A DNA stretch of 64,000 nucleotides from DASQUK01 sp963813485 (GCA_963813485.1 CAWEZE010000010.1:168373-232372); one strand, 5' to 3'. Shown: positions 28,165-37,275, numbered from the stretch's first letter. Translations and numbers: made by a program. The notes: generated by a model from the letters alone, not told the origin.

Positions 28165-28950
28165 TCACGACTGCCCGGCGAGGCGCCACTCGATCGTCTT
28201 CTCCTCCGCAAGGTCGAGCTCCGTCCAGCGCGCAGGATCGGTCCGTTCGAGGACGGATCGCGGCACCAGGCCCACCAACTCCGCGTCGGCCACTGCTCCC
28301 CGGTCCGCTACCAGGTCCCAGGCCTCCGCCGGCCCGAGCTCGTCGGGCTCGATGAGGTTCATCGAGACCTGCACCCGCTTGCCCACCTGTAGTCCCAGCG
28401 CTCGCAGTCGTGGGCCCCTGATCTCCCGGGCGATCCGGCGCGCCCGTGCCAGGTCGGCCTCGGCGAGCCACACGTTCCAGGCCACGAGCACCGGGCGCGC
28501 CCCCACGGCGGTGGCACCGGCGGTGGGGTGTGGCCGAGACGGGCCCCGGTCGGGTGCCAGCTCCGTGAACGCCAGTCGGCGTACCTCGGGCAGCGTTCGT
28601 TCCGGTCCGTAGGCGAAGCCGGGCACGCCCAGCTCGTCGGCCATCCAGTCGAGGAACCGGTCGCGGGCGGCCACGGCGTCGAGGAGTGTCGAGCCGGCCA
28701 AAGGCACGAAGGGCACGACGTCGACCACGCCCAGACGAGGGTGAACGCCCTGGTGGCGCCGCAGGTCGAGCGCGGCGACGGCGGCCCGCGCCACGGCCCG
28801 GGGCGCCTCCTCGCCGACCAGCGTCAGCACCGAGCGGTTGTGGTGGACATCCGAGTGCACGTCGAGCAACGAACCAACCGCAGACGAAGCGATCGCCGTG
28901 ACGACGTGGGGGCGAGATCCTTCACTGATGTTCACGACGCATTCAAGCAA
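28165..28950 (-). CDS. Glutamate formiminotransferase-like protein
   Basis: 261 residues. MLECVVNISEGSRPHVVTAI, HSDVHHNRSVLTLVGEE, HQGVHPRLGVVDVVPFVPLA and the later VLVAWNVWLAEADLARARRI match the formiminotransferase N- and C-terminal subdomains, including the tetrahydrofolate-binding His-rich loop. The family moves a formimino group from formiminoglutamate to tetrahydrofolate in histidine breakdown. It is shorter than the 300-residue domain of characterised enzymes and no hut genes are nearby. It ends 4 bp from the convergent whiB stop. Confidence 0.85.
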   Translation of the reverse strand: MLECVVNISEGSRPHVVTAIASSAVGSLLDVHSDVHHNRSVLTLVGEEAPRAVARAAVAALDLRRHQGVHPRLGVVDVVPFVPLAGSTLLDAVAARDRFLDWMADELGVPGFAYGPERTLPEVRRLAFTELAPDRGPSRPHPTAGATAVGARPVLVAWNVWLAEADLARARRIAREIRGPRLRALGLQVGKRVQVSMNLIEPDELGPAEAWDLVADRGAVADAELVGLVPRSVLERTDPARWTELDLAEEKTIEWRLAGQS

Positions 28951-29001
28951 CGGCCAACCCCCGATGCGGTTGGCGAATCGACGAAAGGTACAGTGGCGGC
29001 C

Positions 29002-29175
29002 GTGAACCTTGGAGCACCGGAACTTCTCATAGTCCTGCTCGTCATCCTCGTCCTCTTCGGTGGGGCCAAGCTGCCCAAGCTGGCCCGCTCGATGGGCCAG
29101 GCCCAGTCAGAGTTCAAGCGCGGACTCAAGGAACCGGGCAAGGCCAGCGACGAGGACGACAAGACCACCGACTGA
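29002..29175 (+). CDS. tatA: Sec-independent translocase TatA
   Basis: 57 residues from GTG at 29002 (an earlier in-frame GTG at 28993 is possible). The TM helix APELLIVLLVILVLFGGAKL, hinge, amphipathic helix (PKLARSMGQAQSEFKRGL) and acidic tail are all present. It forms the Tat pore for folded proteins; the PhoX at 35627 has a Tat signal and would be a client. Confidence 0.93.
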   Translation: MNLGAPELLIVLLVILVLFGGAKLPKLARSMGQAQSEFKRGLKEPGKASDEDDKTTD

Positions 29176-29232
29176 CCCGAGCAGTCGAACCGAGCCAGCG
29201 CACGCCGGGCAAGGGGAAGCGCCTGCCTCCGC

Positions 29233-29527
29233 TCAAGACGCCCGGGCGCCCTCACCGTGGCGGTCGCGGACGGCGGCCACCGCGTCCTGCTGGTTGAGCC
29301 GGGATCCAGCGGCGAACACCTCGTCGAAGCGGTCCGCCCCCAGCGCTTCGCTGAAATGTGCTCTGGGTAACCCGCTCGGCCTCTCCCCGCGCCGAGCCCA
29401 CATCACTCCGCACCCCGGCCCGCCGGCGCGGTTCCTCGGCCAGCTCGGCCAGCGTCGAGCTCACGAACACCCGTAGTCGCTGGTCAGGAGTGCGGATGCC
29501 CGTGTCGCCGGGCAAGGCGTCGGTCAC
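29233..29527 (-). pseudogene. Remnant of a DUF4062-type (ATPase/regulator) gene
   Basis: From the GTG at 29527 the reading is DTGIRTPDQRLRVFVSSTLA, the exact start of DUF4062 proteins found in large actinobacterial regulators and ATPases. Soon after, the frame and homology are lost. In another frame, the last 42 codons read SEALGADRFDEVFAAGSRLN to the stop at 29233, which is the typical C-terminus of the same large proteins (usually over 700 residues). The whole middle is missing, so this is an internal deletion relic. Confidence 0.65.
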
Positions 29528-29636
29528 CGCTCGGCCCTGGTCAGGCACACGGTGACAGTGTCGAGCAAGCGCGCTCACCCTGCAACGACACGCCGGGACC
29601 GGTCGACCGGGCGTCAGGCGGCGATGCCAACCAGCG

Positions 29637-29888
29637 TTAGTTGTGGTGGCCCCCGGCGAAGGCGGCCAGGCGCCGCCGCTTCAGGATGCGCCGCCGCTCC
29701 CGCTCGGAACAGCCGCCCCACACCCCGTGGTCGATGCGGTTGACCAGGGCGTGCTCCAGGCACTGGTCCTTGACCGGGCAGGTGGCGCAGATCCGCCGCG
29801 CGACCTCGACGCCCACGCCGTCGCTGGGAAAGAACGTGCTCGGTGATTCGTGGGCGCAGTTGCCGCATGCCATCCACTCGGTGTCCAT
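29637..29888 (-). CDS. WhiB-family iron-sulfur transcriptional regulator, second copy
   Basis: 83 residues starting MDTEWMACGNCAHE with a GGAGG site upstream. Cys residues at 8, 11, 34, 37 and 43 (ICATCPVKDQCLEHAL), so there is one more than the usual four; C11 or C8 is the first ligand. The GVWGG turn and a basic tail RRRILKRRRLA follow. Divergent from the small gene at 30046. Target unknown. Confidence 0.92.
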   Translation of the reverse strand: MDTEWMACGNCAHESPSTFFPSDGVGVEVARRICATCPVKDQCLEHALVNRIDHGVWGGCSERERRRILKRRRLAAFAGGHHN

Positions 29889-29923
29889 CGCTCCTCCAGA
29901 AACGGCCTGCTGCCTCTTAATAC

Positions 29924-29946
29924 GGAACCGAGGGGGATTCGGTTCC
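29924..29946. promoter_or_regulatory. Inverted repeat upstream of the second whiB gene
   Basis: Arms GGAACCGA (29924-29931) and TCGGTTCC (29939-29946), 7-base spacer, about 36 bp upstream of the whiB ATG. It could be an operator for autoregulation or part of the promoter. Confidence 0.4.
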
Positions 29947-30045
29947 CGACCTTTTGGTGCGTACCGTTAACCAACGCGCCTGAGAGTTACCTGAACGCCG
30001 GCGCGGGGATCGGTCCGCGGGGCGTGGGCGCTAGCCTGGGCGGCC

Positions 30046-30318
30046 ATGTCCGAGGTCGCACCCGAGGTCGAGCCACCCCGTGCCCACGCCCGCGTCGTGT
30101 ACCTGGGGCCGGTGGCGCCTCATTGGGAAGTCCAGTCCGACTTCGGCGATCGGCAGATGATCGACGACTTCCGTTCCCGGGTGATGGCCCGGCTGGTGCT
30201 GTTGCCGCCACACGACCCGCAGTTCCGGCGCAACCGCGAACGGGTGGTACGGGATGCCGAGCGTGAGCACATCCTCCTCGACTGGGACCTCGGCTATCCC
30301 GAGGATGACGAGTCCTGA
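30046..30318 (+). CDS. Small conserved-looking hypothetical protein
   Basis: 90 residues: RVVYLGPVAPHWEVQSDFGD, then FRSRVMARLVLLPPHDPQFR, RNRERVVRDAEREHILLDWD. The composition is clearly that of a real protein and the frame has the expected third-position GC bias. It is not a family I can name. It lies 77 bp upstream of ppk and reads in the same direction, so a phosphate-linked role is possible but only by position. Confidence 0.65.
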   Translation: MSEVAPEVEPPRAHARVVYLGPVAPHWEVQSDFGDRQMIDDFRSRVMARLVLLPPHDPQFRRNRERVVRDAEREHILLDWDLGYPEDDES

Positions 30319-30395
30319 GGGCCGCCCCACGGCCGTCACGCAAGCTTCATGGCGCAGGTCCGGACAGGTTCGATGACCGTCGCTACCCTGGCGGC

Positions 30396-32516
30396 GTGCC
30401 CGACCCGCCAGAGGCGCTGACGACGGAGGGCGAGCCCTTCCGCGAGCGGTACCGCAACCGCGAGCTGTCGTGGCTGGACTTCAACGAGCGGGTGCTGGCG
30501 ATGGCCGAGGACGAGCGGGTCCCGCTGCTGGAGCGGGCGAAGTTCCTGGCCATCTTCGGCCAGAACCTCGACGAGTTCTTCCAGGTGCGCGTCGCCGGCC
30601 TGAAGGACCAGGTGGCGGCCGGTCTGGCCGCCACCAGCGCCGACGGTCGCACCGCCGCCCAGCAGCTCCTTGACATTCGCGATCGCCTGGACCGGCTGCT
30701 GCCGCGCATGCAGGCGGTGTTCCTCGACCAGGTGGCGCCGGCGTTGGCCGCGGCCGGCATCCGGCTGTCGTCGTGGGCCGATCTCGACGAGGAGGACGAG
30801 AAGTTCCTGGTCGAGACGTTCGAGGAACGCATCTTCCCCGTCCTGACCCCGCTGGCGGTCGACCCGGGCCACCCCTTCCCGTACATCTCCAACATGTCGC
30901 TCAACCTGGCGGTGATGGTGCGCGACCCCGAGGAGAAGGTGCGGCGCTTCGCCCGGGTCAAGGTGCCGTCGCTGCTGCCGCGGTTCGTGGTCCTGCCCGA
31001 CGGCGAGCGCTACGTACCGCTGGAGCAGGTGATCGCCGCCCACCTCGACCAGCTCTTCCCGGGCATGGAGATCGAGCAGCACCACGCCTTCCGGGTCACC
31101 CGGAACGCCGACCTGACGCTCGAGGAGGAGGAGGCCGACGACCTGCTGGCCGCCGTCGAGATCGAGCTGCGACGGCGGCGCTTCGGGCGCGCCGTGCGGC
31201 TGGAGATCGACGCCGCCATGTCAGACGAGGTGCGCGAGCTGCTCCAGCGGGAGCTGGTGCTCGCCGACGACGACGTGTACGAGGACGTGGCCCCGCTCGA
31301 CCTGGGAGGACTGTGGGCGGTGCACGGGCTCGACCGGCCCGACCTCAAGGACCCGCCCTACACGCGGGTCACGCCGGCACGGCTGTCTTCGGACGAGGGC
31401 GAGCGGGTCGACACGTTCGCGGCGGTGCGGCGAGGCGACATGCTGGTCCACCACCCGTACGAGAGCTTCCGGACCTCGGTCGAGGAGTTCGTGCGCCAGG
31501 CGTCGACCGACCCCCACGTGCTGGCGATCAAGATGACGCTGTACCGGACGTCCGGCGACAGTCCGATCGCCCGGTCGCTCATCCGGGCCGCCGAGCGGGG
31601 CAAGCAGGTGGCGGTCATCGTCGAGCTCAAGGCGCGGTTCGACGAGGGCGCCAACATCGAATGGGCCCGGGCACTCGAGACCGCGGGCGTGCACGTGGTC
31701 TACGGGATCATTGGACTCAAGGTCCACGCCAAGACCCTGCTCATCGTGCGCGAGGAGGCCGACGGGTTGCGGCGCTACTGCCACATCGGCACCGGGAACT
31801 ACAACTCCCGCACGGCCCGCATCTACGAGGACGTGGGATTGCTCACGTGCGACCCGGACATCGGCAGCGACCTCACCCAGCTGTTCAACGAGCTGACCGG
31901 TTATGGCCGCAACGTGGACTACCGGCGGCTCCTCGTGGCTCCCCGGATGCTGCGCTCGGGCATCGTCGAGCTGATCCGGGGCGAGGTGGCGGCGGCGCAA
32001 GCCGAGCCCGGGCGGGGCCGCATCACCATGAAGATGAACAGCCTGGTCGACACCGGGGTGATCGACGAGCTGTACGCCGCCTCGCAGGCCGGCGTGGAGG
32101 TCGACCTGATCGTGCGGGGGATCTGCTGCCTGACCCCGGGGGTGCCGGGGCTGTCGGAGACGATCCGGGTGCGCTCGATCGTGGGCCGCTACCTCGAGCA
32201 CTCGCGGATCTACCGGTTCGCCAACGGCGACGGACCCGGCCGGCCCCGCGTGCTGATCGGCTCGGCCGACCTCATGCCCCGCAACCTCGACCGCCGGGTC
32301 GAGGTGCTGACGCCGGTCGTCGAGCCGGAGTTGCAAGACCGCCTGGACGAGGTGCTGGAGGTCGAGCTGGCCGACGACGTGCTGGCGTGGACGATGGGCC
32401 CCGACGGCCGCTGGACCCGGGTGGCCCCGGGGGGCTCGATCGAGACCCACGCTCGGCTCCAGGAGCTCACCATCGAGCGCCGCGGCACGGTGCCGGTGAC
32501 GGCCGACACGCTCTGA
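30396..32516 (+). CDS. ppk1: Polyphosphate kinase 1
   Basis: 706 residues from GTG at 30396. It begins RNRELSWLDFNERVLAMAED, followed by the phospholipase D-like catalytic domains. The autophosphorylated His lies in IGLKVHAKTLLIVR and the second in the segment YLEHSRIYRFANG. It makes and reverses polyphosphate from ATP. It sits upstream of a Nudix gene, as ppk1 and mutT1 do in mycobacteria, and near the Pho regulon. Confidence 0.96.
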   Translation: MPDPPEALTTEGEPFRERYRNRELSWLDFNERVLAMAEDERVPLLERAKFLAIFGQNLDEFFQVRVAGLKDQVAAGLAATSADGRTAAQQLLDIRDRLDRLLPRMQAVFLDQVAPALAAAGIRLSSWADLDEEDEKFLVETFEERIFPVLTPLAVDPGHPFPYISNMSLNLAVMVRDPEEKVRRFARVKVPSLLPRFVVLPDGERYVPLEQVIAAHLDQLFPGMEIEQHHAFRVTRNADLTLEEEEADDLLAAVEIELRRRRFGRAVRLEIDAAMSDEVRELLQRELVLADDDVYEDVAPLDLGGLWAVHGLDRPDLKDPPYTRVTPARLSSDEGERVDTFAAVRRGDMLVHHPYESFRTSVEEFVRQASTDPHVLAIKMTLYRTSGDSPIARSLIRAAERGKQVAVIVELKARFDEGANIEWARALETAGVHVVYGIIGLKVHAKTLLIVREEADGLRRYCHIGTGNYNSRTARIYEDVGLLTCDPDIGSDLTQLFNELTGYGRNVDYRRLLVAPRMLRSGIVELIRGEVAAAQAEPGRGRITMKMNSLVDTGVIDELYAASQAGVEVDLIVRGICCLTPGVPGLSETIRVRSIVGRYLEHSRIYRFANGDGPGRPRVLIGSADLMPRNLDRRVEVLTPVVEPELQDRLDEVLEVELADDVLAWTMGPDGRWTRVAPGGSIETHARLQELTIERRGTVPVTADTL

Positions 32517-32605
32517 TCGTCGGCGCTCCTCCGGCAGCGCTGACCAGAAAGAGGACTGCGCAGCTCAGGTCCTTAATTGTCAGTGCGCACTCGTATGTTG
32601 CGCGC

Positions 32606-33949
32606 ATGGACGCAGCACTGCTCGTCGTGGGCATCGTGGCCGGGCTTGCCGCCGGGCTAGCGATCGCGCGCTCGGTGTCGTCGTCGGCCGCCCACTCGGC
32701 GGCGCGGGCGACGGCGGACGCGACGGCCGATCGGTTGCGGTCCCACGCCGGTGCCGACCGCGAGGCGATGGTGCGTGCCGCCGTGGAGACGGTGGTGGCC
32801 GTTGCCGGCGAGCGGCTCGGCGCCCAGGCCGACGCCGGCGCGCGCGACCTCGAGGCGCGCCAACGGTCCTTCGACCAGCGGGTCGGCGAGATGCGGGGCC
32901 GCGTCGCCGACGAGATCGCTCTGCGCAACGCCGCCGTCGAGCAGCGCATGGGCGACGTCCGCAGCGAGCTCGCCAAGGTGGCCGAGCTCGTCGCCAGCCT
33001 CCAGCGAGAGCGGGCCGAGCAACAGGGTCGGGTCGAATCGCGGCTCGCCGAGGTGGCGGCGGTAGGCGTCCGGCTGGCCGACACCACGCAGTCGCTGCGG
33101 CAGGCGCTCGCCAGCCCGCAGGCCCGCGGCCAGTGGGGCGAGCGCATGGCCGACGACGTGCTGCGTGCCGCCGGGCTGGTCGAGGGCATCAACTACCGCA
33201 AGCAGTCGCGAATCTCGGGGGTGGGCACCATCCCCGACTTCACGTTCATGCTGCCGGGGGGCCGGGTCCTGCACATGGACGTGAAGTTCCCCATCGACAA
33301 CTACCTCCGCTACCTCGAGGCGCCCACCGACGGTGAACGCGACCGCCACCGCGTGGCGTTCGTGCGCGACGTCCGCGCCCGGGTCAAGGAGCTGTCGGGC
33401 CGCGTCTACATCCACCCCGACGACACGGTCGACGAGGTGCTGTTGTTCATCCCCAACGAGTCGGTGTACGCGTTCGTGCACACCCACGACCGTGACCTCA
33501 TCGACGTGGCACTGCGGCAGAAGGTCGTGCTCTGCTCGCCGAGCACCTTGTTCTCGGTGCTGGCCGTCATCCGCCAGGCGGTCGAACAGGTGCAACTGCA
33601 GCGCACGTCCGACGAGATCCTGGCCTGCCTGGCGGCGTTCGAGCAGCAGTGGGGCAAGTTCACCGACGCGCTCGACAAGGTCGGCCGCGGGCTCGACACG
33701 GTCCGCCGGGGTTGGGACGACCTGGCAGGCACCCGCCGCCGCCAGCTCGAGCGCCAGCTCGACCGGGTGGGCGACCTGCGCTCCCGACGCGAGCTGACGG
33801 GCGACGCCGGAAGCGCCTGCAACGCCACGATCGACGCAGGCCTCATGGCGGCCGCCGACGGCGAGGGGGAGGTCCTCCGCCGCGCTGCGGGCGACGTGCG
33901 CGAGCTCCCACGGCCGCCCGACCTCCCCGGTACGGTCGCCGCCGGGTGA
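32606..33949 (+). CDS. rmuC: DNA recombination protein RmuC
   Basis: 447 residues. An N-terminal membrane helix (LLVVGIVAGLAAGLAIARSV), a long coiled coil of about 150 residues, then the RmuC nuclease-like core (ARGQWGERMADDVLRAAGLV, GTIPDFTFMLPGGRVLHMDV, KFPIDNYLRY). The core resembles PD-(D/E)XK nucleases (D..D.K pattern in IPDFTF, MDVKFP). Role: limiting recombination at inverted repeats. The ATG at 32606 matches the membrane helix start. Transcribed in the same direction as ppk, 89 bp later. Confidence 0.93.
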   Translation: MDAALLVVGIVAGLAAGLAIARSVSSSAAHSAARATADATADRLRSHAGADREAMVRAAVETVVAVAGERLGAQADAGARDLEARQRSFDQRVGEMRGRVADEIALRNAAVEQRMGDVRSELAKVAELVASLQRERAEQQGRVESRLAEVAAVGVRLADTTQSLRQALASPQARGQWGERMADDVLRAAGLVEGINYRKQSRISGVGTIPDFTFMLPGGRVLHMDVKFPIDNYLRYLEAPTDGERDRHRVAFVRDVRARVKELSGRVYIHPDDTVDEVLLFIPNESVYAFVHTHDRDLIDVALRQKVVLCSPSTLFSVLAVIRQAVEQVQLQRTSDEILACLAAFEQQWGKFTDALDKVGRGLDTVRRGWDDLAGTRRRQLERQLDRVGDLRSRRELTGDAGSACNATIDAGLMAAADGEGEVLRRAAGDVRELPRPPDLPGTVAAG

Positions 33950-34015
33950 CCCCTTCGTCATTCCGAGTGCTATTACTTCGGCGGGGCCCAGCGCAGTCAG
34001 ATCGGAGGGTTCTCG

Positions 34016-34885
34016 ATGCGCCGCTTGCTCTTCGCCTTGGCGGGCGTGCTTGCTTTGGTGGCGGCGGGATGCGACCTGCAGAAGGTCGTCCCACCCGGCG
34101 ATGCGCCGCTCCGCTACCGCGACACCGTCTTCACCGGGGTCACCACCACTCGCAACGTGACGTACGGCAGCGCCGTCGACCAGCAAGGCCAGACGGTCAC
34201 GCTCCAGCTCGATGTCTACACGCCCACCGGCGACACCGTGGCCGACCGACCCGCCATCGTCTGGGTGCACGGCGGCTCGTTCGCGTTCGGTAGCAAGACG
34301 TCGCCCGAGATCGTCGAGGAGGCCACGACCTTTGCCAGGAAGGGCTTCGTCAACGTCTCGATCAACTACCGGCTTTCCCCGGACGGCTGCACGATGGTCA
34401 CGGCAGAATGCCTGACCGCCATCGTCGACGCCAAGCACGACGCTCAGGCGGCGGTGCGGTTCCTGCGGGCCCACGCCGACGACTACCGCGTCGACGACAG
34501 CCGCATCGCCATCGCCGGCACCTCGGCGGGCGCCATCACGGCCCTCAACGTCGGCTACGGGCCCGAGGACGTCGGCAACAGTGGCAACCCGGGGTTCGCC
34601 TCCACCGTCCGTGCCTCGGTGTCGCTGTCCGGTGCGAGGATCCTGACCACGCCGAATCCCGGCGAGGCCGCCGCACTGCTGTTCCACGGGACGGCCGACT
34701 CGCTCGTCCCCTACCAGTGGGCGCTCGACACCGTGGCCGAGGCCGAGGCGGCCGACCTCCAGGCGTACCTGACCACCTTCGAGGGCGCGGGCCACGTGCC
34801 CTACACGCAGAACCGCACGACGATCCTCGACCAGACGACCAACTTCCTGTACTGGACCCTCGACCTGACTCACGCGGCGCGCTGA
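34016..34885 (+). CDS. Secreted lipoprotein esterase, alpha/beta hydrolase fold
   Basis: 289 residues. The signal peptide ends in lipobox AAGC (Cys19). Oxyanion motif VWVHGGSFAFGS, nucleophile GTSAG, the Asp region HGTADSLVPYQWA, and catalytic His in the AGHVPY segment give a complete hormone-sensitive-lipase-type triad. It acts outside the membrane on an unknown ester. Not clearly part of an operon: 66 bp from rmuC. Confidence 0.85.
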   Translation: MRRLLFALAGVLALVAAGCDLQKVVPPGDAPLRYRDTVFTGVTTTRNVTYGSAVDQQGQTVTLQLDVYTPTGDTVADRPAIVWVHGGSFAFGSKTSPEIVEEATTFARKGFVNVSINYRLSPDGCTMVTAECLTAIVDAKHDAQAAVRFLRAHADDYRVDDSRIAIAGTSAGAITALNVGYGPEDVGNSGNPGFASTVRASVSLSGARILTTPNPGEAAALLFHGTADSLVPYQWALDTVAEAEAADLQAYLTTFEGAGHVPYTQNRTTILDQTTNFLYWTLDLTHAAR

Positions 34886-34998
34886 ACGCTCGATCTGGGT
34901 ACCGGCCCGTGTTCCTGGCGCCGGATCGGTTGCTCAGCAACCACCTCGGCGCCAGGAAACCGCCGCGGAGGGTTGTGCGGTCCCTGTGCGGGGAGGGT

Positions 34999-35514
34999 AT
35001 GAACGACGGCAACGTGTCTTCTCGACCCCCGCGGCCCCGGCGATCCAGGCAGCCCAGGCCCGAGGTGCGCGCCGCCGGGGGCGTGATATGGCGGGAGGTC
35101 ACAGTCGGCAACGAGGCCGGCGCCACCCGGACGAGCGGCGAGATCGTGCTGGTCCACCGGCCGCGCTACGACGACTGGTCGTTCCCCAAGGGCAAGCTCA
35201 ACCGGGGCGAGGCCTGGCAGCGGGCGGCGCTCCGCGAGGTGCGGGAGGAGACGGGGCTGGTGTGCGAGCCGGGGGAGGAGCTTCCGTCGACCGTCTACAA
35301 GGACGGCAAAGGCCGCACCAAGCTGGTGCGCTACTGGATCATGCGGGTGGTCGGCGTCGAGCCGTGGGCGCCCAACGACGAGGTCGACGAGCGCCGCTGG
35401 GTGCAGGTCGACGAGGCCGGTCGGCTGCTGACCTACGACCACGACCGGGAGATGCTCGCCGGCCTCGCAGAAACCTTCGCCGGCGCGCCCCCGGATACGC
35501 CCGGGGCAGGTTGA
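34999..35514 (+). CDS. Nudix hydrolase, MutT1-like
   Basis: 171 residues. The Nudix box GKLNRGEAWQRAALREVREE followed by TGL fits GX5EX7REUXEEXGU. The region before it (VRAAGGVIWREV, IVLVHRPRYDDWSFPKGK) resembles mycobacterial MutT1. MutT1 has an extra histidine phosphatase domain, absent here. Substrates may be 8-oxo-dGTP or diadenosine polyphosphates. The stop overlaps the left arm of a GTTGAAC/GTTCAAC inverted repeat. Confidence 0.88.
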   Translation: MNDGNVSSRPPRPRRSRQPRPEVRAAGGVIWREVTVGNEAGATRTSGEIVLVHRPRYDDWSFPKGKLNRGEAWQRAALREVREETGLVCEPGEELPSTVYKDGKGRTKLVRYWIMRVVGVEPWAPNDEVDERRWVQVDEAGRLLTYDHDREMLAGLAETFAGAPPDTPGAG

Positions 35515-35555
35515 ACGGGAACGTTCAACGAGCCGTCAGCGGAGGTTCGCCTGGC
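35510..35555 (+). promoter_or_regulatory. PHO box-like direct repeats before phoX
   Basis: Three consecutive 11-bp units at 35523 (GTTCAACGAGC), 35534 (CGTCAGCGGAG) and 35545 (GTTCGCCTGGC), the spacing and consensus (GTTCACC plus four) of the actinobacterial PhoP/RegX3 PHO box. It lies 70-100 bp before the phoX ATG. The first unit is also the right arm of a perfect 7-bp inverted repeat (35510-35516/35523-35529). This supports control by the window's own RegX3-like regulator. Confidence 0.6.
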
Positions 35556-35626
35556 GGCAATGGACGTGACGCCTGCCACCCCTAGCGTCGCTCGCGACCA
35601 CAACTCCGCGAGCAAGGGGAAGCTCC

Positions 35627-37072
35627 ATGTCAACGCTCGACCGCCGGTCCTTCCTCACCCGAGGAGCGGCTGCCGCCGGCACCGCCGCCGTTAGCACGAC
35701 CTTGTTCCAAACCCTCAACAACGTTGCCGGCGCCTCGCGGTCGGCCGTGGGTCACCACGGCCCGAAAGGCCGCAAGGGTGACGGCGGCTACGGCCCGTTG
35801 GCCCGCACGGCCGATCAGAACGGTGACGAGATATTGGCGCTGCCCGACGGCTTCGATTACGTCACGTTCTCGAAGATCGGCGACATCATGAGCGACGGCA
35901 CGCCGGTGCCCGTCTCGCACGACGGCATGGCCGCCTTCAGGGGGCACCGCAACACGACGCTGCTGATCCGCAACCACGAGGTCCGCTCCGACCCGGGCAC
36001 GGTCGAGGGCTCGGTGCAGGCACCGGAGGACAAGAAGTACGACGTGCTGGGCGTGGGCGGCAACGTGTCGGTGGTGTTCGACACCCGGCGCGGCCGTGTC
36101 CTCCGCGAGTTCGTGAGCTTTGCCGGTTCCTTCACCAACTGCGCAGGCGGCATCGCCTTCCGTGACGCCGGCTGGATCACGTGCGAAGAGACCGTGGAGG
36201 GCCCCAACGACGGCTGGGCCCAGAAGCACGGCTACAGCTACCTCGTGCGCACGACGGCCGACGGTCCGGAGAAGTCGCCGCCGATCAAGGGCATGGGCCG
36301 GTTCGCCCACGAGGCCGTGGCCACCGATCCCAGGAGCGGCTTCGTCTACCAGACCGAGGACGACGGCAACGACAGTGGCTTGTACCGGTTCAGGCCCCGC
36401 GACCCGCGCAACCTGACGCGTGGCGGCCGGCTCGAGATGCTGGCGGTCAAGGGCGAGCCTGCGCGACAGATGATCACCGGCCAGCAGGTCGGGGATTCGC
36501 TGCGGGTCGAGTGGGTGCGAATCGACGATCCCGACCCCGACCTCGAGGGTGGCGCGACGCCGGTTGCGCTCCAGGGCATCGCCAAGGGCGGCGCGTTGTT
36601 CAACCGGCTCGAGGGCATCTGGTACGACGAGCGCTCGAGAGGGTTCTTCTTCACCTCCACCAGCGGCGGCGATGCCGCCCTGGGGCAGGTGTGGCACTAC
36701 GACACCCGCTGGGACCGGCTGACCCTGTTCTTCGAGTCCAGCGGCGGCTCGGTGCTCGACTCGCCGGACAACCTGCTCGTCACGCCTCGCGGCGGCATCG
36801 TGCTGTGCGAGGACGACGCCAGCGGTGCCGACAACGACACCCATCCACTGGCCCCGGGCATCGTCGACATCAACCGGCTGATCGGCCTCAACCGCAAGGG
36901 CGAGGCCTTCGAGTTCGCCGTCAACGTGTTCAGCGACAGCGAGTTCGCCGGCGCGACGTTCTCGCCCGACGGCGAAGTGCTGTTCGTCAACATCCAGGGC
37001 AACGGATCCACGGTGCCCGGTAGTGGCATGACCTGCGCCATCACCGGGCCGTGGCACAGGGGTGCGCTGTAG
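35627..37072 (+). CDS. phoX: PhoX-family alkaline phosphatase (DUF839), Tat-exported
   Basis: 481 residues. The Tat signal LDRRSFLTRGAAAAG is followed by the PhoX beta-propeller: LLIRNHEVRSDPGTV, GWITCEETVEGPNDGWA, EAVATDPRSGFVYQTEDDGN, LLVTPRGGIVLCEDDASGAD, FSPDGEVLFVNIQGNG. The acidic and Arg residues that bind Ca and Fe in known PhoX enzymes lie in these segments. It releases phosphate from organic esters outside the cell during phosphate starvation. Its PHO box and place ahead of pst support this. Confidence 0.94.
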   Translation: MSTLDRRSFLTRGAAAAGTAAVSTTLFQTLNNVAGASRSAVGHHGPKGRKGDGGYGPLARTADQNGDEILALPDGFDYVTFSKIGDIMSDGTPVPVSHDGMAAFRGHRNTTLLIRNHEVRSDPGTVEGSVQAPEDKKYDVLGVGGNVSVVFDTRRGRVLREFVSFAGSFTNCAGGIAFRDAGWITCEETVEGPNDGWAQKHGYSYLVRTTADGPEKSPPIKGMGRFAHEAVATDPRSGFVYQTEDDGNDSGLYRFRPRDPRNLTRGGRLEMLAVKGEPARQMITGQQVGDSLRVEWVRIDDPDPDLEGGATPVALQGIAKGGALFNRLEGIWYDERSRGFFFTSTSGGDAALGQVWHYDTRWDRLTLFFESSGGSVLDSPDNLLVTPRGGIVLCEDDASGADNDTHPLAPGIVDINRLIGLNRKGEAFEFAVNVFSDSEFAGATFSPDGEVLFVNIQGNGSTVPGSGMTCAITGPWHRGAL

Positions 37073-37117
37073 GGCCCGGCCCGTCCTGTCCACCGAGCCC
37101 ACCCAGGCACCCGCCCG

Positions 37118-37146
37118 CCGGGCGGCCGTTCGGAGCGGCCGCCCGG
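37118..37146. terminator. Perfect 11-bp hairpin after phoX
   Basis: Arms CCGGGCGGCCG (37118-37128) and CGGCCGCCCGG (37136-37146) around a 7-base loop, 46 bp after the phoX stop. No T run. It probably separates phoX from the pst transcript. Confidence 0.6.
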
Positions 37147-37219
37147 TGGCGCGCGGAGCGTGAAACCCTGACGCCCATCTGCCCTGGTCAGGGGTAACGC
37201 ACGGGGGCGTTTCGGCAAC

Positions 37220-37275
37220 GTTCCTGCCTCGTTCACTCCTCGTTAACCCGCGCTCTCCCCGGTCGTTCACCTGTC
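37220..37275 (+). promoter_or_regulatory. PHO box before pstS
   Basis: Direct repeats with exact 11-bp spacing: GTTCCTGCCTC at 37220, GTTCACTCCTC at 37231, GTTAACCCGCG at 37242. A fourth GTTCACC appears at 37265, about two units on. This is the actinobacterial PHO box form (two or more GTTCACC-like 11-mers) and is the clearest such site in the window, 70-120 bp before pstS. Confidence 0.75.

Noticed and set aside
29960..29995. PHO box upstream of the second whiB gene (GTTAACC and GTTACCT)
   Set aside because: The two motifs are 20 bp apart, not in 11-bp register as at phoX and pstS, so I do not count it.
30773..32605. Long N-terminal extension of RmuC into ppk
   Set aside because: The frame is open through ppk in the wrong phase and reads as Arg/Gly-rich noise. 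The ATG at 32606 starts a proper membrane helix.
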